From assembly GCA_016840545.1 (NCBI GenBank), contig JAEOSD010000008.1, forward strand, positions 1 to 34,501: 34,501 bases of DNA. The letters run 5' to 3'. Positions within the stretch are counted from its first letter, which is position 1. Each line of letters starts with the position of its first letter. A program made the position numbers and the translations under genes. The notes beneath the pieces were generated by a model. That model worked only from the letters and a program-made list of their open reading frames with translations, did no database searches and had not been told where the DNA came from. This stretch comes from Promethearchaeota archaeon (GTDB lineage Archaea > Asgardarchaeota > Lokiarchaeia > Sigyniarchaeales > SOKP01). Below are positions 25,169-34,046 of the stretch, piece by piece.

Positions 25169-25513
25169 TTCAAAATCCTCCCTCTTTCTCTTTTATTATG
25201 GTTTTTTTCTTAATTTTTAATTTTTGATAAATTTATTTTTCCTCATGATAATGATTGTTATCGAATTATTTAAATCTTTGTAAAATATTGATCATATAAT
25301 GTATGAGATTTATAGTCCACATTATGAATATTAGTCATTTTTTTGTTAATTTTAGATATAACTAAAAAAATTGTCATATTAGAGTTTTTGATTAAAAAAT
25401 TTATCAAATTTGAAGAAATTATTCTTGTCAAATTCCTTTTATTTTGGTAAAATAATCATTTACTTAGAAAGTAAATTACTTGTAAATTTAAACTTAAAGA
25501 GGTGTATAACTTA
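25169..25513. promoter_or_regulatory. Divergent promoter region of the redox island
   Basis: The 345 bases between the two oppositely transcribed redox operons hold no gene. They are extremely AT-rich and contain several inverted repeats (gataa/ttatc at 25247-25262, and two tight ones at 25439-25476) plus the Shine-Dalgarno sequences at both ends. TATA boxes cannot be pinned down in such AT-rich sequence. Shared control of both operons from here is an inference from position. Confidence 0.5.
25439..25476. promoter_or_regulatory. Paired palindromes, candidate operator
   Basis: Two perfect inverted repeats lie side by side: ttatttt-ggt-aaaataa (25439-25455) and atttactt-aga-aagtaaat (25458-25476). 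Their centres are 20 bases apart, about two helical turns, as expected for a dimeric regulator bound twice on one face. They are about 40-75 bases before the start at 25514. Confidence 0.4.
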
Positions 25514-26131
25514 ATGGAAGTTTTGGAATTTAAACCAATAAGAGACAAAAAAATCGTAGTATATATGTCATCTAAAGAGAATGCTAAATATTTCCAAAAT
25601 ACTGATAACTCTAAACTTATAGAATTTTTAAAAAAGAAAAATATTGACTTTATCACTGTTGATTTTCAAGTTGATATAAAAGAATTCAGAACAACACCAT
25701 TTGCTCAAACATTAAATGAACTAGACATACCATATTTTCAATTAGATATTCCAGATTATGCTATGGGGTATCTATATCAGGAAATTATTGAAAAACAACA
25801 ATTTCTAAATGAATTGTTTGAAGAATATGAAAATATGGAAGATAAAGAATCGTTTAAAGGGCTTAGTTTAAAAAATTGGATAGATATGTTGGGGGAGGAA
25901 ATTCAGGAAAGAGAAATTTTTCTTAGTTTAAAATTAAGACCTCAATGGATTGTTAAAAAAATGTTAGATTTAGCATTATCTTACAAGAAAGATACTGTGA
26001 CATTTGTTCATTTTGTTCAAGAAGATATCTGTGAAGATATTTGTCCGCAAGTAGTTGAAAATTTAAGAGAATTAAAAGTTAAAGTTATATCTTATAATAA
26101 AAAACATACAATTCAAAATATAATATTTTAA
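25514..26131 (+). CDS. Unknown protein, first of a paralogous pair
   Basis: 205 residues from ATG 25514, chosen over GTG 25502 because the Shine-Dalgarno gaggtg covers that GTG. It begins MEVLEFKPIRDKKIVVYMSS. The layout parallels the next gene: an N-terminal strand after a VLExKP motif, a DIPYFQLDIPDYA segment matching GIPFKHTDISENA, a long charged helical middle, and an alpha/beta C-terminus. Both recall the TraB/GumN fold in outline, but this copy has no His at the expected C-terminal motif (HFVQEDICEDI), so it may be inactive. It is the first gene of the rightward operon; its role is unknown. Confidence 0.65.
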   Translation: MEVLEFKPIRDKKIVVYMSSKENAKYFQNTDNSKLIEFLKKKNIDFITVDFQVDIKEFRTTPFAQTLNELDIPYFQLDIPDYAMGYLYQEIIEKQQFLNELFEEYENMEDKESFKGLSLKNWIDMLGEEIQEREIFLSLKLRPQWIVKKMLDLALSYKKDTVTFVHFVQEDICEDICPQVVENLRELKVKVISYNKKHTIQNIIF

Positions 26132-26154
26132 TAAAAAAAGAGAGGCGATAATAA

Positions 26155-26880
26155 ATGCCAGAAGTATTAGAATTAAAACCTTTAAAAAATAAGAATTTAA
26201 AGTTAATTTTAATTGAGAGTGAGTTTCCTATCGACTGGTGGTTTGAAGTACCCAAGGATTATAAAGAAGATCTTTTTTGGAATCTTCATTTAATTTCTAA
26301 GGAATACCTTGAATTAATTAATTCGTTAATAAAAAAATATAACCCGAATTTTATTTTAGAAGAAAGACCAAATTCATGGAGTGAAGAACTGAATGCAAAT
26401 GATCCTTTAAAAATGCTTATTAAAAAACGTGGAATTCCGTTTAAACATACTGATATTTCAGAAAATGCTGAATTATATCTCTCTTCAGCGTTAGATGAAC
26501 ACAGGACCATAGTTAAGAATCTCGAAAAAAGGATTAATGGTATAATGAAAGAATTTAAGGAAAAACCAGAAAATGATGAATTTTTTCAACGTTTGGTATT
26601 ATGGAAAGAATATTTACAATTAGATTACAATAGTCAAGAAGATGAAGTCAGATATAAGGTTCGAGAAGCATGGATGATGATGAATATTTTAAAGTTTGCA
26701 AAAGAATTTGAAGGAAAGAAATTGAAATGTTTATTCATATGCGATCCTCGACACTTTAACGGTCTTGAGAAACTTTCATTGGATCTTGGTATTGAAACCG
26801 AACAAGTGAAAATAAGTAGAAGGATTAAAACTGAAGGAGTCGGAGAAATCTTTGAAAAAGATTTAGAAATTGATATTTAA
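26155..26880 (+). CDS. Unknown protein, second of the pair, TraB/GumN-like outline
   Basis: 241 residues starting MPEVLELKPLKNKNLKLILI, with a Shine-Dalgarno gaggcg upstream. A motif FILEERPNSW (E-x-x-R-like) follows the first alpha/beta part. After a long helical region come REAWMMMNILKFAKEF and KCLFICDPRHFNGLEKL, which resemble the conserved R-x-x-x-M and G-x-x-H segments of TraB/GumN/EreA-type proteins. The match is by eye and remote. It is a diverged tandem copy of the preceding gene and lies 37 bases before the MtdB-like gene. It might be a helper of C1 or redox enzymes; this is not established. Confidence 0.65.
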   Translation: MPEVLELKPLKNKNLKLILIESEFPIDWWFEVPKDYKEDLFWNLHLISKEYLELINSLIKKYNPNFILEERPNSWSEELNANDPLKMLIKKRGIPFKHTDISENAELYLSSALDEHRTIVKNLEKRINGIMKEFKEKPENDEFFQRLVLWKEYLQLDYNSQEDEVRYKVREAWMMMNILKFAKEFEGKKLKCLFICDPRHFNGLEKLSLDLGIETEQVKISRRIKTEGVGEIFEKDLEIDI

Positions 26881-26917
26881 TAGCTAATTTTTATTAAAAA
26901 AAAAAGAGCTGATGTAA

Positions 26918-27913
26918 ATGGTAGAAAGAGAACTTGAAAATATTCTTGGAAAAAAGTCAATAATAGAATTAACACCCATTATTATTAAGAAGAAAGATAC
27001 CTCCGATAAAATTTGCTATTTTTTTGATACTGATGATAATGCATCTCCATTCGATATCAATATGGCATATGATGCCGGTTTTGATGTTGTAATCCCTTAC
27101 AATAATATAAAAGCTGATAAAGTAACTCAATTAGTTCAAGATGCAATGTTTTCGAGAAAAGCAAGCGCTCCAACGGTTTATTTTATTGGTGGTTCCAATG
27201 TAGAAGAAGCTAATAAGATAGCTGAAACTGTCTTAAATTCGCTTGTGCCTCCTTTTGAATCTCCTGTAATCATAGATCCAAGAGGGGCTAATACAACCGC
27301 AGCAGCAATGGTTGCTAAGACTATAGAAGTTACTCGAAAACTAGGATGGCATGATATCTCTGGTAAAAAAGTTGTCATTTTAGGAGGTACAGGTCCAGTT
27401 GGACAAATTGGTGCAATTTTAGCTGCAAAGCTTAATTGTACTGCTGTAATGACATCTCGAAGGGCGGATACTGTCAAGATATTAGCAAAGAACTTAACTG
27501 AGAAAGCAGGAGAAGGAGCAACCGAAATTATTGGTGCTGTAGGGATTACTGATGAGCAAAAATATAACCTTCTTAAAGAAGCTGATATTATTTGGTCTGT
27601 AGCTAAAGCAGGAGTCCAAATGGTTTCGAAAGAACTATTAGAAAAATTACCTAACAATAAGATCGTAGTTGATATCAATTTAGTGCCTCCCTACGGAATT
27701 GAGGGATTAAAACCAAAATTTGAAGGTGATGAAATAATTCCAGGAATTTATGGAATTGGAGCTTTAGGTGTCGGGAGATTGAAATACAAGACTGAGAGTA
27801 ATATTTTTAAAGAGGCATCAGAGAGCAAAGGTAAAAAAATCTTTAATTATAACAACGCATTCAAACTTGCATGTAGGATTCTTTTCGACGAAGAAATTCA
27901 GATTACAGCTTAA
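26918..27913 (+). CDS. mtdB: Methylene-tetrahydromethanopterin dehydrogenase, MtdA/MtdB type
   Basis: A 331-residue enzyme that oxidises methylene-tetrahydromethanopterin (or the folate form) to the methenyl form with NAD(P)+. Hallmarks are FDTDDNASPFD (36-46) and YDAGFD in the pterin-binding domain, RGANTTAAAM (122-131), the Rossmann loop ILGGTGPVGQIG (154-165) followed by SRR (180-182), and IYGIGALGVGRLK near the end. The Arg pair suggests NADP preference, an inference. Methanogens use an F420-dependent, unrelated Mtd, so a nicotinamide-dependent version beside NfnA and an NfnB fusion suggests direct coupling of C1 oxidation to NADPH. Shine-Dalgarno gctgatg lies upstream. Confidence 0.88.
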   Translation: MVERELENILGKKSIIELTPIIIKKKDTSDKICYFFDTDDNASPFDINMAYDAGFDVVIPYNNIKADKVTQLVQDAMFSRKASAPTVYFIGGSNVEEANKIAETVLNSLVPPFESPVIIDPRGANTTAAAMVAKTIEVTRKLGWHDISGKKVVILGGTGPVGQIGAILAAKLNCTAVMTSRRADTVKILAKNLTEKAGEGATEIIGAVGITDEQKYNLLKEADIIWSVAKAGVQMVSKELLEKLPNNKIVVDINLVPPYGIEGLKPKFEGDEIIPGIYGIGALGVGRLKYKTESNIFKEASESKGKKIFNYNNAFKLACRILFDEEIQITA

Positions 27914-27991
27914 ACAAAACAGAAATCAATTTAGAATTAGAATTTCTAATCTAATTTTTTTAAAAAATAAATAAAGGCCGAGGTTTCAAGC

Positions 27992-28879
27992 ATGGTCTAT
28001 AAAATTTTGATGAAAAAAGAATTAGGAAGTAGTGGAACGTTATTTGAAATAGAATTAGCCACGCCTTTAATTGCTAAAAGGGCGCGTGCTGGAAATTTTA
28101 TTTTAATCAGAATAAATGAAAAAGGAGAGAGGATTCCTTTAACTATTGCTGACTATGATCGAGAAAAAGGAACAATAACGATTGTTTTTCAGGTTATTGG
28201 TAAAACTACAAAGTTATTATCAACATTAGAAAACGGAGATTTCCTTCTTGATGTTGTTGGGCCTTTAGGAAATGAAATTCATATAAAAAAATTTGATTAT
28301 CCTGTGGTAATTATTGGAGGTGGAGTTGGTATTGCTCCATGTTACCCTCAAGCAAAGGAATTGAAAAAAGCAGGAAACAAGATAATTTCAATTATTGGCG
28401 CAAGGAGTAGCGAATTATTATTTTGGAGAGAAAAAATGGAAGAAGTTAGTGATGAGTTAATAATTTGTACAGATGATGGAACCGAAGGGAAAAAGGGTTT
28501 AGTTACTGAACCCCTTAAGGAACTTTTAAAGAGAGAGTCTTTAAGTCTAGTTATTTCTATAGGGCCATTAATTATGATGAAATTTGTAGCTCTAACGACA
28601 AATGGGTATGAAGGATTACCTAAAGTAAAAACGATGGTTTCTCTAAATACTATTATGATTGATGGTACTGGCATGTGTGGAGGATGCCGATTTTCCACAA
28701 TAGATGGGAAAATATACTTTGCATGCGTGGATGGCCCTGATGTAGATGGTCATATGGTAGATTTTGATAATCTTATAAAGCGTGCTAAGAGATTTATGGA
28801 TCAAGAAAAAGAGAGCATTGAACTCTATGAACATGAATGTAGGGCTGTAGAAAAACTCAAAATGGGAGGTTCATTTTAA
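27992..28879 (+). CDS. nfnA: NfnA-like ferredoxin-NADP oxidoreductase alpha subunit
   Basis: A 295-residue FAD and [2Fe-2S] subunit of the NfnAB/sulfide dehydrogenase family. FAD is held at RIPLTIADYD (47-56). NAD(H) binds at IIGGGVGIAPCYPQAKEL (107-124). The C-terminal DHODB-type cluster has Asp224, Cys229, Cys232 and Cys245 (DGTGMCGGC and FACVDGPDVDGH), the Asp-plus-three-Cys arrangement known for NfnA. NfnAB couples NADPH to NADH and ferredoxin by flavin bifurcation. The partner NfnB starts one base after its stop and is fused to extra domains. Confidence 0.92.
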   Translation: MVYKILMKKELGSSGTLFEIELATPLIAKRARAGNFILIRINEKGERIPLTIADYDREKGTITIVFQVIGKTTKLLSTLENGDFLLDVVGPLGNEIHIKKFDYPVVIIGGGVGIAPCYPQAKELKKAGNKIISIIGARSSELLFWREKMEEVSDELIICTDDGTEGKKGLVTEPLKELLKRESLSLVISIGPLIMMKFVALTTNGYEGLPKVKTMVSLNTIMIDGTGMCGGCRFSTIDGKIYFACVDGPDVDGHMVDFDNLIKRAKRFMDQEKESIELYEHECRAVEKLKMGGSF

Positions 28880-28880
28880 A

Positions 28881-31667
28881 ATGGAGAATCAAACAACAAT
28901 AATTAAAATTTTATTAGATAATAAACAGAAGATTTTGAAAGCAGCAAAATTCGATAAACCAGAGTTTGATAGCTTAATTTCCAAACTAAATAAAGCTGAA
29001 GAGCAAAGAAAAAAGCTATTACAGAAAATTAAGGATATTGGAGAACTTAATATAGAAAAATTAAGTCATGATTTAGGAATTTCGCGTTATAAATTAACAT
29101 TAAAGATCGATTACTTAAAAGAATTAGGATTTTTAAAAGCTGTCGGAAAGGAATCACGATTTTTCCAATATTTATTGGATGAATATAGATCTAAGGGTAT
29201 TTTTCCTAACGTATCTATTATTAAAGAAAAGAACCTATGTTGCAATTGTGGATTATGTGTTTCTGTATGTCCTTTAAATGCTGTTAAGTATTCTGAGGAT
29301 ACTTTTGAAGTCATTAAGGAAGATTGTATCAATTGTGGATTATGTTTTGCATGTTGTCCGAGATCATTTTTTCCAATAACTCTCAAATTTATTAAAGAGA
29401 ATGAAGATATAAAAACTAAATTTTCTGATCAAATAAATTATTATCGAGAAGTCTATACTGCCCAGACAAACGATAATCAAATAATTGAAGTTGCTCAAGA
29501 TGGAGGTATTGTAACAAGCTTATTAAAGACTGCTTTTCAAGTAAATATGATTGATTGTGCTTTGGCTGTTGGATTAACAAATAAACCACACAAGCCAGCA
29601 CCTATCTTCGTTGAAAATGTAGATGATTTATTAAAAACGGCTGGGACAAAATATAGTAATACACCGTCTTTAAAAATTTTACATGAATCTAAAAAATATA
29701 AAGATATTGCGATAGTGGGGACTCCTTGTATAATGGAGGGGCTTAAAAAAATATCCATCTATCCATTTAGCGAACCTTTTTATGATAATATCGCTATAAA
29801 AATTGGATTATTTTGTATGGAATCATTTGATTACTCACAAATTTTAGAGCTGTTAAAAAATGAATTTCAAAAACCTGCTGATGATATTATTAAAATGAAT
29901 ATAGATAAAGGTAGATTTCTTGTTTATAGTAAAGATGGTACTTCGTTAGATGTTCCTTTAAAAAAAGTCAAAAAATATGGAAGACTGGGATGTTTTTTCT
30001 GTGATGATTTGACTGCTGAACAAGCAGATATATCAGTAGGGTCTATTGGTTCTGAACCGGGATGGTCAACTGTTATAATTAGGACTCAAAAAGGTGCTGA
30101 TCTATTTCAAAAAGCATTAGATTTAAAAATAATCGAAAAGAAAGAAATTAAGGAAGATAATAAAAGCTTTGTTTATTTAGGACGGATAGCTAAGTCAAAA
30201 AAGAAAACATATAAGGAAGGGCGTAGGCCCAAAATGATTGAACAAGATCCTAAAGAAAGAATAAAAAATTTTGAGGAGGTTCCTTTAGGATTAACTGAAG
30301 AAATGGTGAAATTAGAAGCTCAAAGATGTTTACAATGCGGGAGGCCTTTATGCATTAAAGGGTGTCCAGTAAATATTAATATCCCTGAATTTATTAGATT
30401 AATCAAATTAGGTAAAAATGCTGATGCATTACATCTAATTAAAAGAGATAATTTATTACCAGCGATTTGTGGAAGAGTTTGTCCTCAAGAAACCCAATGT
30501 GAAGAAAAATGCCTATTAAATTCACTTGGAGAACCTATTTCAATCGGTTATTTAGAAAGGTTTCTTGCTGACTGGGAAAGAAAAAATAAGCTTAAAGAAT
30601 GTCCTGACTGTCAACCTTCCAATAATATTAAAGTAGCTGTTATTGGATCTGGACCTGCTGGGTTAACATGTGCGGGCGATCTTGCAATGAAAGGTTATAA
30701 TGTTACTCTTTTTGAAGCTTTTCATGCAGGTGGAGGAGTATTGGTCTATGGAATACCTGAATTTAGATTGCCTAAGGAAATTGTTAAAGATGAGATTGAA
30801 ACTTTGAAAATGCTTGGTGTTAAGATTAATTATAATACTATTATTGGTAAGGTTTTAACTCTAGAAGATTTAAAAGAAGAGGGTTTTAGGGCGTTTTTCA
30901 TAGGTGTTGGAGCAGGGCTTCCTATGTTCCTAAGAATTCCTGGATTAAGTTTGAATGGTGTTCTAACAGCAAATGAATTTCTAACAAGATCTAATTTGAT
31001 GAAAGCATATAGATTTCCAGAATATGATACACCAATAAATGTTGGAAAGATAGTTACTGTTATTGGTGGTGGGAATGTTGCTTTAGATTCTGCCCGAACC
31101 GCTCTAAGATTGGGCTCTGATAGAGTTATAATCGTTTATAGACGATCTGAAAAAGAAATGCCAGCAAGACTTGAAGAAATCCATCATGCAAAAGAAGAAG
31201 GTGTTGAATTTCAATTTTTAACAAATCCTACAAGAATCATTGGTGATGAGAATGATAATGCTATAAAAATGGAGTGTCTTAAAATGAAATTAGGAGAACC
31301 AGATGATTCAGGAAGGCGAAGTCCTATCCCCATTAAAGATTCAGAATTTATAATTGAAACTGATACAATAATACTTGCAATTGGAGCTTTAGCGAATCCT
31401 GTTCTAACAAAATCAATCCCTGATTTAATATTAAACAAATGGGGTTATATCGTAGCTGATCCTGATGGAAGGACGAGTATAGAAGGTGTATATGCTGGAG
31501 GAGATATAGTTACTGGAAGTGCTACAGTAATTTCTGCTATGGGTGCGGGAAGAATATCTTCATTAGCTATTGATAAATATCTTAGAAACAAGTTTCTGAA
31601 TAAGGTAGATTCTATTGTAATTAAAATGATGGAAATTAAGCCAATTAAGAGAGGGCAGATAAAATAA
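28881..31667 (+). CDS. Fusion of wHTH, 2x[4Fe-4S], FrhB and NfnB/GltD
   Basis: A 928-residue fusion. Residues 40-100 look like a winged helix after a coiled helix (LNIEKLSHDLGISRYKLTL, then KIDYLKELGFLKAVGKESRF). Residues 118-162 form a ferredoxin with two 4Fe-4S sites (CCNCGLCVSVCP and CINCGLCFACCP). Residues 190-435 are FrhB, the F420-oxidising flavin subunit (VAQDGGIVTSLL, GTPCIMEGL, CFFCDDLTAEQADISVG). Residues 455-928 are NfnB/GltD, with N-terminal Fe-S cysteines (CLQCGRPLCIKGCP), FAD loop GSGPAG (589-594) and NADPH loop GGGNVALD. It likely couples F420H2, ferredoxin and NAD(P)H with NfnA. The domain order is clear; the physiological direction and the winged-helix role are inference. Confidence 0.9.
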   Translation: MENQTTIIKILLDNKQKILKAAKFDKPEFDSLISKLNKAEEQRKKLLQKIKDIGELNIEKLSHDLGISRYKLTLKIDYLKELGFLKAVGKESRFFQYLLDEYRSKGIFPNVSIIKEKNLCCNCGLCVSVCPLNAVKYSEDTFEVIKEDCINCGLCFACCPRSFFPITLKFIKENEDIKTKFSDQINYYREVYTAQTNDNQIIEVAQDGGIVTSLLKTAFQVNMIDCALAVGLTNKPHKPAPIFVENVDDLLKTAGTKYSNTPSLKILHESKKYKDIAIVGTPCIMEGLKKISIYPFSEPFYDNIAIKIGLFCMESFDYSQILELLKNEFQKPADDIIKMNIDKGRFLVYSKDGTSLDVPLKKVKKYGRLGCFFCDDLTAEQADISVGSIGSEPGWSTVIIRTQKGADLFQKALDLKIIEKKEIKEDNKSFVYLGRIAKSKKKTYKEGRRPKMIEQDPKERIKNFEEVPLGLTEEMVKLEAQRCLQCGRPLCIKGCPVNINIPEFIRLIKLGKNADALHLIKRDNLLPAICGRVCPQETQCEEKCLLNSLGEPISIGYLERFLADWERKNKLKECPDCQPSNNIKVAVIGSGPAGLTCAGDLAMKGYNVTLFEAFHAGGGVLVYGIPEFRLPKEIVKDEIETLKMLGVKINYNTIIGKVLTLEDLKEEGFRAFFIGVGAGLPMFLRIPGLSLNGVLTANEFLTRSNLMKAYRFPEYDTPINVGKIVTVIGGGNVALDSARTALRLGSDRVIIVYRRSEKEMPARLEEIHHAKEEGVEFQFLTNPTRIIGDENDNAIKMECLKMKLGEPDDSGRRSPIPIKDSEFIIETDTIILAIGALANPVLTKSIPDLILNKWGYIVADPDGRTSIEGVYAGGDIVTGSATVISAMGAGRISSLAIDKYLRNKFLNKVDSIVIKMMEIKPIKRGQIK

Positions 31668-31688
31668 GAATTTGTAAAGGTTATAGAT

Positions 31689-33935
31689 ATGGAATCAGAC
31701 CTAAAATTAAGAATTAAAGATGCTTTTAAAGAGGATGCAGGAAGAGGTATTGTTAGAATAGACCCGGATATAATAAAAAAATTAAAGTTAAAGGTAGGTG
31801 ATGCTATAAGAATTTCTCATCCTTTTGTGAATAAAAAAACTGTTGCGTTGTTATCGTCAGGAAGAATTGAAGATAATAGAATGCAAGTAATTAGAATGGA
31901 CCCTTCTTTAAGGAGAAATTTAAATGCTTCCATTGATGATCTTGTAGAGATAAAAAAAATTGAAGTAGATTTAGCTACGAGTATAAGTTTTGCTGGATTA
32001 AATAGCTCATTGATCCCTCGAGATCCTCAAGCTTTGGCGAGAAAATTGGAAAATCGGGTCATTACTCTGGGAGACACTCTGAGTTTTTACGCAATGGGAC
32101 ATAGAATTGATATAGCTGTTGTTAATTATACTCCAAAGACAGAAGCCGTTAAAATTTCTCTTAATACAAATATAGAGTTTACAGAAAAACCTCAAAATAC
32201 TATTGAAACAAGAAAAACCATAATTCATTATGAAAAGATAAGTGATATTGAAGAGAAATTACAAGAAATACGTGAAAAGGTAACTTATGAGGATATTGGT
32301 GGATTAGAAGCATTAATTCAAAAAATTCGTGAAATTATTGAACTTCCTATAAGGCATCCGGAACTTTTTGAGAGAATAGGAATTGAACCACCTAATGGGG
32401 TTTTATTATATGGCCCCCCAGGTACAGGGAAAACATTATTAGCAAAAGCAGTTGCCTCAGAAACAGATGCAAATTTTATCAGTATTAGTGGTCCTGAAAT
32501 AATGAGTAAGTTTTTTGGTCAGAGTGAAGAAAATCTCAGAAATTTATTTGAAGAGGCTAAAGTGAATTCTCCTTCGATAATTTTTCTGGATGAATTAGAT
32601 TCTCTTGCACCAAAAAGGGATGAAGGGAAAAATCAAGTTGAATCAAGGGTTGTTGCTCAATTATTATCCCTTATGGATGGATTAAAAGGGAGAGGTGAGG
32701 TAATTGTAATAGGAGCAACAAATAAAGTAAATAATATTGATATTGCATTACGAAGACCCGGAAGATTTGATAGAGAAATTGAAATAAAGGTCCCAGATAG
32801 TAATGGACGTTTTGAAATATTATTAATTCATACCAGAGGAATGCCTTTAGGCGAAGATGTGAATTTAAGATTGATAGCTGAAAAAACTCACGGGTTTGTT
32901 GGAGCAGACATAAAATCTCTATGCAAAGAAGCTGCATTCCTTGCTATTCGTGAAATAATTCCTGAAATTGATTTAGATGAACCAGTTCCGGAAGTAGTTT
33001 TAAATCAATTAAAAATAAAAATGAGCCACTTTCTTGAAGCTCTAACTAACATTGAGCCATCAGCCTTAAGAGAAGTGTTAATAACTCATCCCTCAGAAAC
33101 ATGGGATGATGTTGGGGGATTGAGGGAAGCAAAACAAGAATTAAAAGAAATAGTTGAATGGCCCTTAAAATATCCAGAGTTTTATAAATATATGAAATCG
33201 AGACCTCCTAATGGTATTCTTATATATGGTCTACCTGGTACTGGAAAAACTTTACTTGCTAAAGCTCTTGCTCATGAAACTGAGATTAATTTTATCTCAG
33301 TGAAAGGTCCCGAATTCTTATCTAAATGGGTAGGAGAAAGTGCTAAAGCTGTTCGAGAGGCTTTCCGGAAAGCACGATCCACGGCACCATGTATTATTTT
33401 CTTTGATGAGATAGACGCTATCGCATCTAGACGTTCAGAATCTTCTGATTCAAGAGTAACAGATCAGATTGTAGCACAACTTCTAACTGAAATGGATGGT
33501 TTGGAAGAATTGAAAGATGTAGTGTTGATTGCAGCTACTAATAGACCTGATTTGCTCGATCCTGCTTTACTAAGATCAGGGAGATTTGGTAGACATATAG
33601 AAATTCCTCTCCCAGATAAAAATACTCGTATAAATATATTCAAAATTCATCTAAAAGATCGTCCTATTAATGATAAAATTGATATAGAATCATTAGCTCA
33701 AGAATTAGAAGGATATAGTGGTGCTGATATTGAAGCAGTATGTGAAGAAGCTACAATTTTAGCAATTCGAAAAGGAGTTTTCCATGTTGATATTGATGCA
33801 TCAAATCCTAATTCTTATTCTAAAATTAAAATTTCCCAAGAAGATTTTGAAAAAGCTATAGCAAAAATCAAAAAAGTTGCAGATAAAGCAAATAAATCCT
33901 ACAGGGAAGTTTCCTACAGTGAAATATATAGATAA
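31689..33935 (+). CDS. cdc48: CDC48/VAT-type AAA+ ATPase
   Basis: A 748-residue two-ring unfoldase. The N-domain covers residues 1-190 with a double-psi-barrel start (GIVRIDPDIIKKL, VGDAIRI). D1 has Walker A GPPGTGKT (242-249), Walker B IIFLDELDS and arginine fingers RRPGRFDR. D2 has Walker A altered to GLPGTGKT, Walker B IIFFDEIDA, and RSGRFGRHIE. It extracts and unfolds proteins for degradation. The C-terminus ends Ile-Tyr-Arg, fitting the hydrophobic-Tyr-X motif that docks ATPases on the 20S proteasome. It lies 21 bases after the NfnB fusion on the same strand and may share its message. Confidence 0.93.
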   Translation: MESDLKLRIKDAFKEDAGRGIVRIDPDIIKKLKLKVGDAIRISHPFVNKKTVALLSSGRIEDNRMQVIRMDPSLRRNLNASIDDLVEIKKIEVDLATSISFAGLNSSLIPRDPQALARKLENRVITLGDTLSFYAMGHRIDIAVVNYTPKTEAVKISLNTNIEFTEKPQNTIETRKTIIHYEKISDIEEKLQEIREKVTYEDIGGLEALIQKIREIIELPIRHPELFERIGIEPPNGVLLYGPPGTGKTLLAKAVASETDANFISISGPEIMSKFFGQSEENLRNLFEEAKVNSPSIIFLDELDSLAPKRDEGKNQVESRVVAQLLSLMDGLKGRGEVIVIGATNKVNNIDIALRRPGRFDREIEIKVPDSNGRFEILLIHTRGMPLGEDVNLRLIAEKTHGFVGADIKSLCKEAAFLAIREIIPEIDLDEPVPEVVLNQLKIKMSHFLEALTNIEPSALREVLITHPSETWDDVGGLREAKQELKEIVEWPLKYPEFYKYMKSRPPNGILIYGLPGTGKTLLAKALAHETEINFISVKGPEFLSKWVGESAKAVREAFRKARSTAPCIIFFDEIDAIASRRSESSDSRVTDQIVAQLLTEMDGLEELKDVVLIAATNRPDLLDPALLRSGRFGRHIEIPLPDKNTRINIFKIHLKDRPINDKIDIESLAQELEGYSGADIEAVCEEATILAIRKGVFHVDIDASNPNSYSKIKISQEDFEKAIAKIKKVADKANKSYREVSYSEIYR

Positions 33936-34046
33936 ATCGTTCCGAATTCAATTTTCCTAAAAAATTTTTAGTAATTATTAATATTTAGATTTAGTACACG
34001 TTAGCCATCTTCAGAAAGAATTTATGTTAAAAATGGATTTCAGTAG

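Noticed and set aside
27178-27678. 166-codon open frame on the minus strand inside the MtdB-like gene
   Set aside because: It is the antisense shadow of a well-supported enzyme gene and shows no domain.
26918-27913. Glutamyl-tRNA reductase or alanine dehydrogenase-like protein
   Set aside because: The FDTDDNASPFD and GANTTAAA segments are specific to the MtdA/MtdB family.
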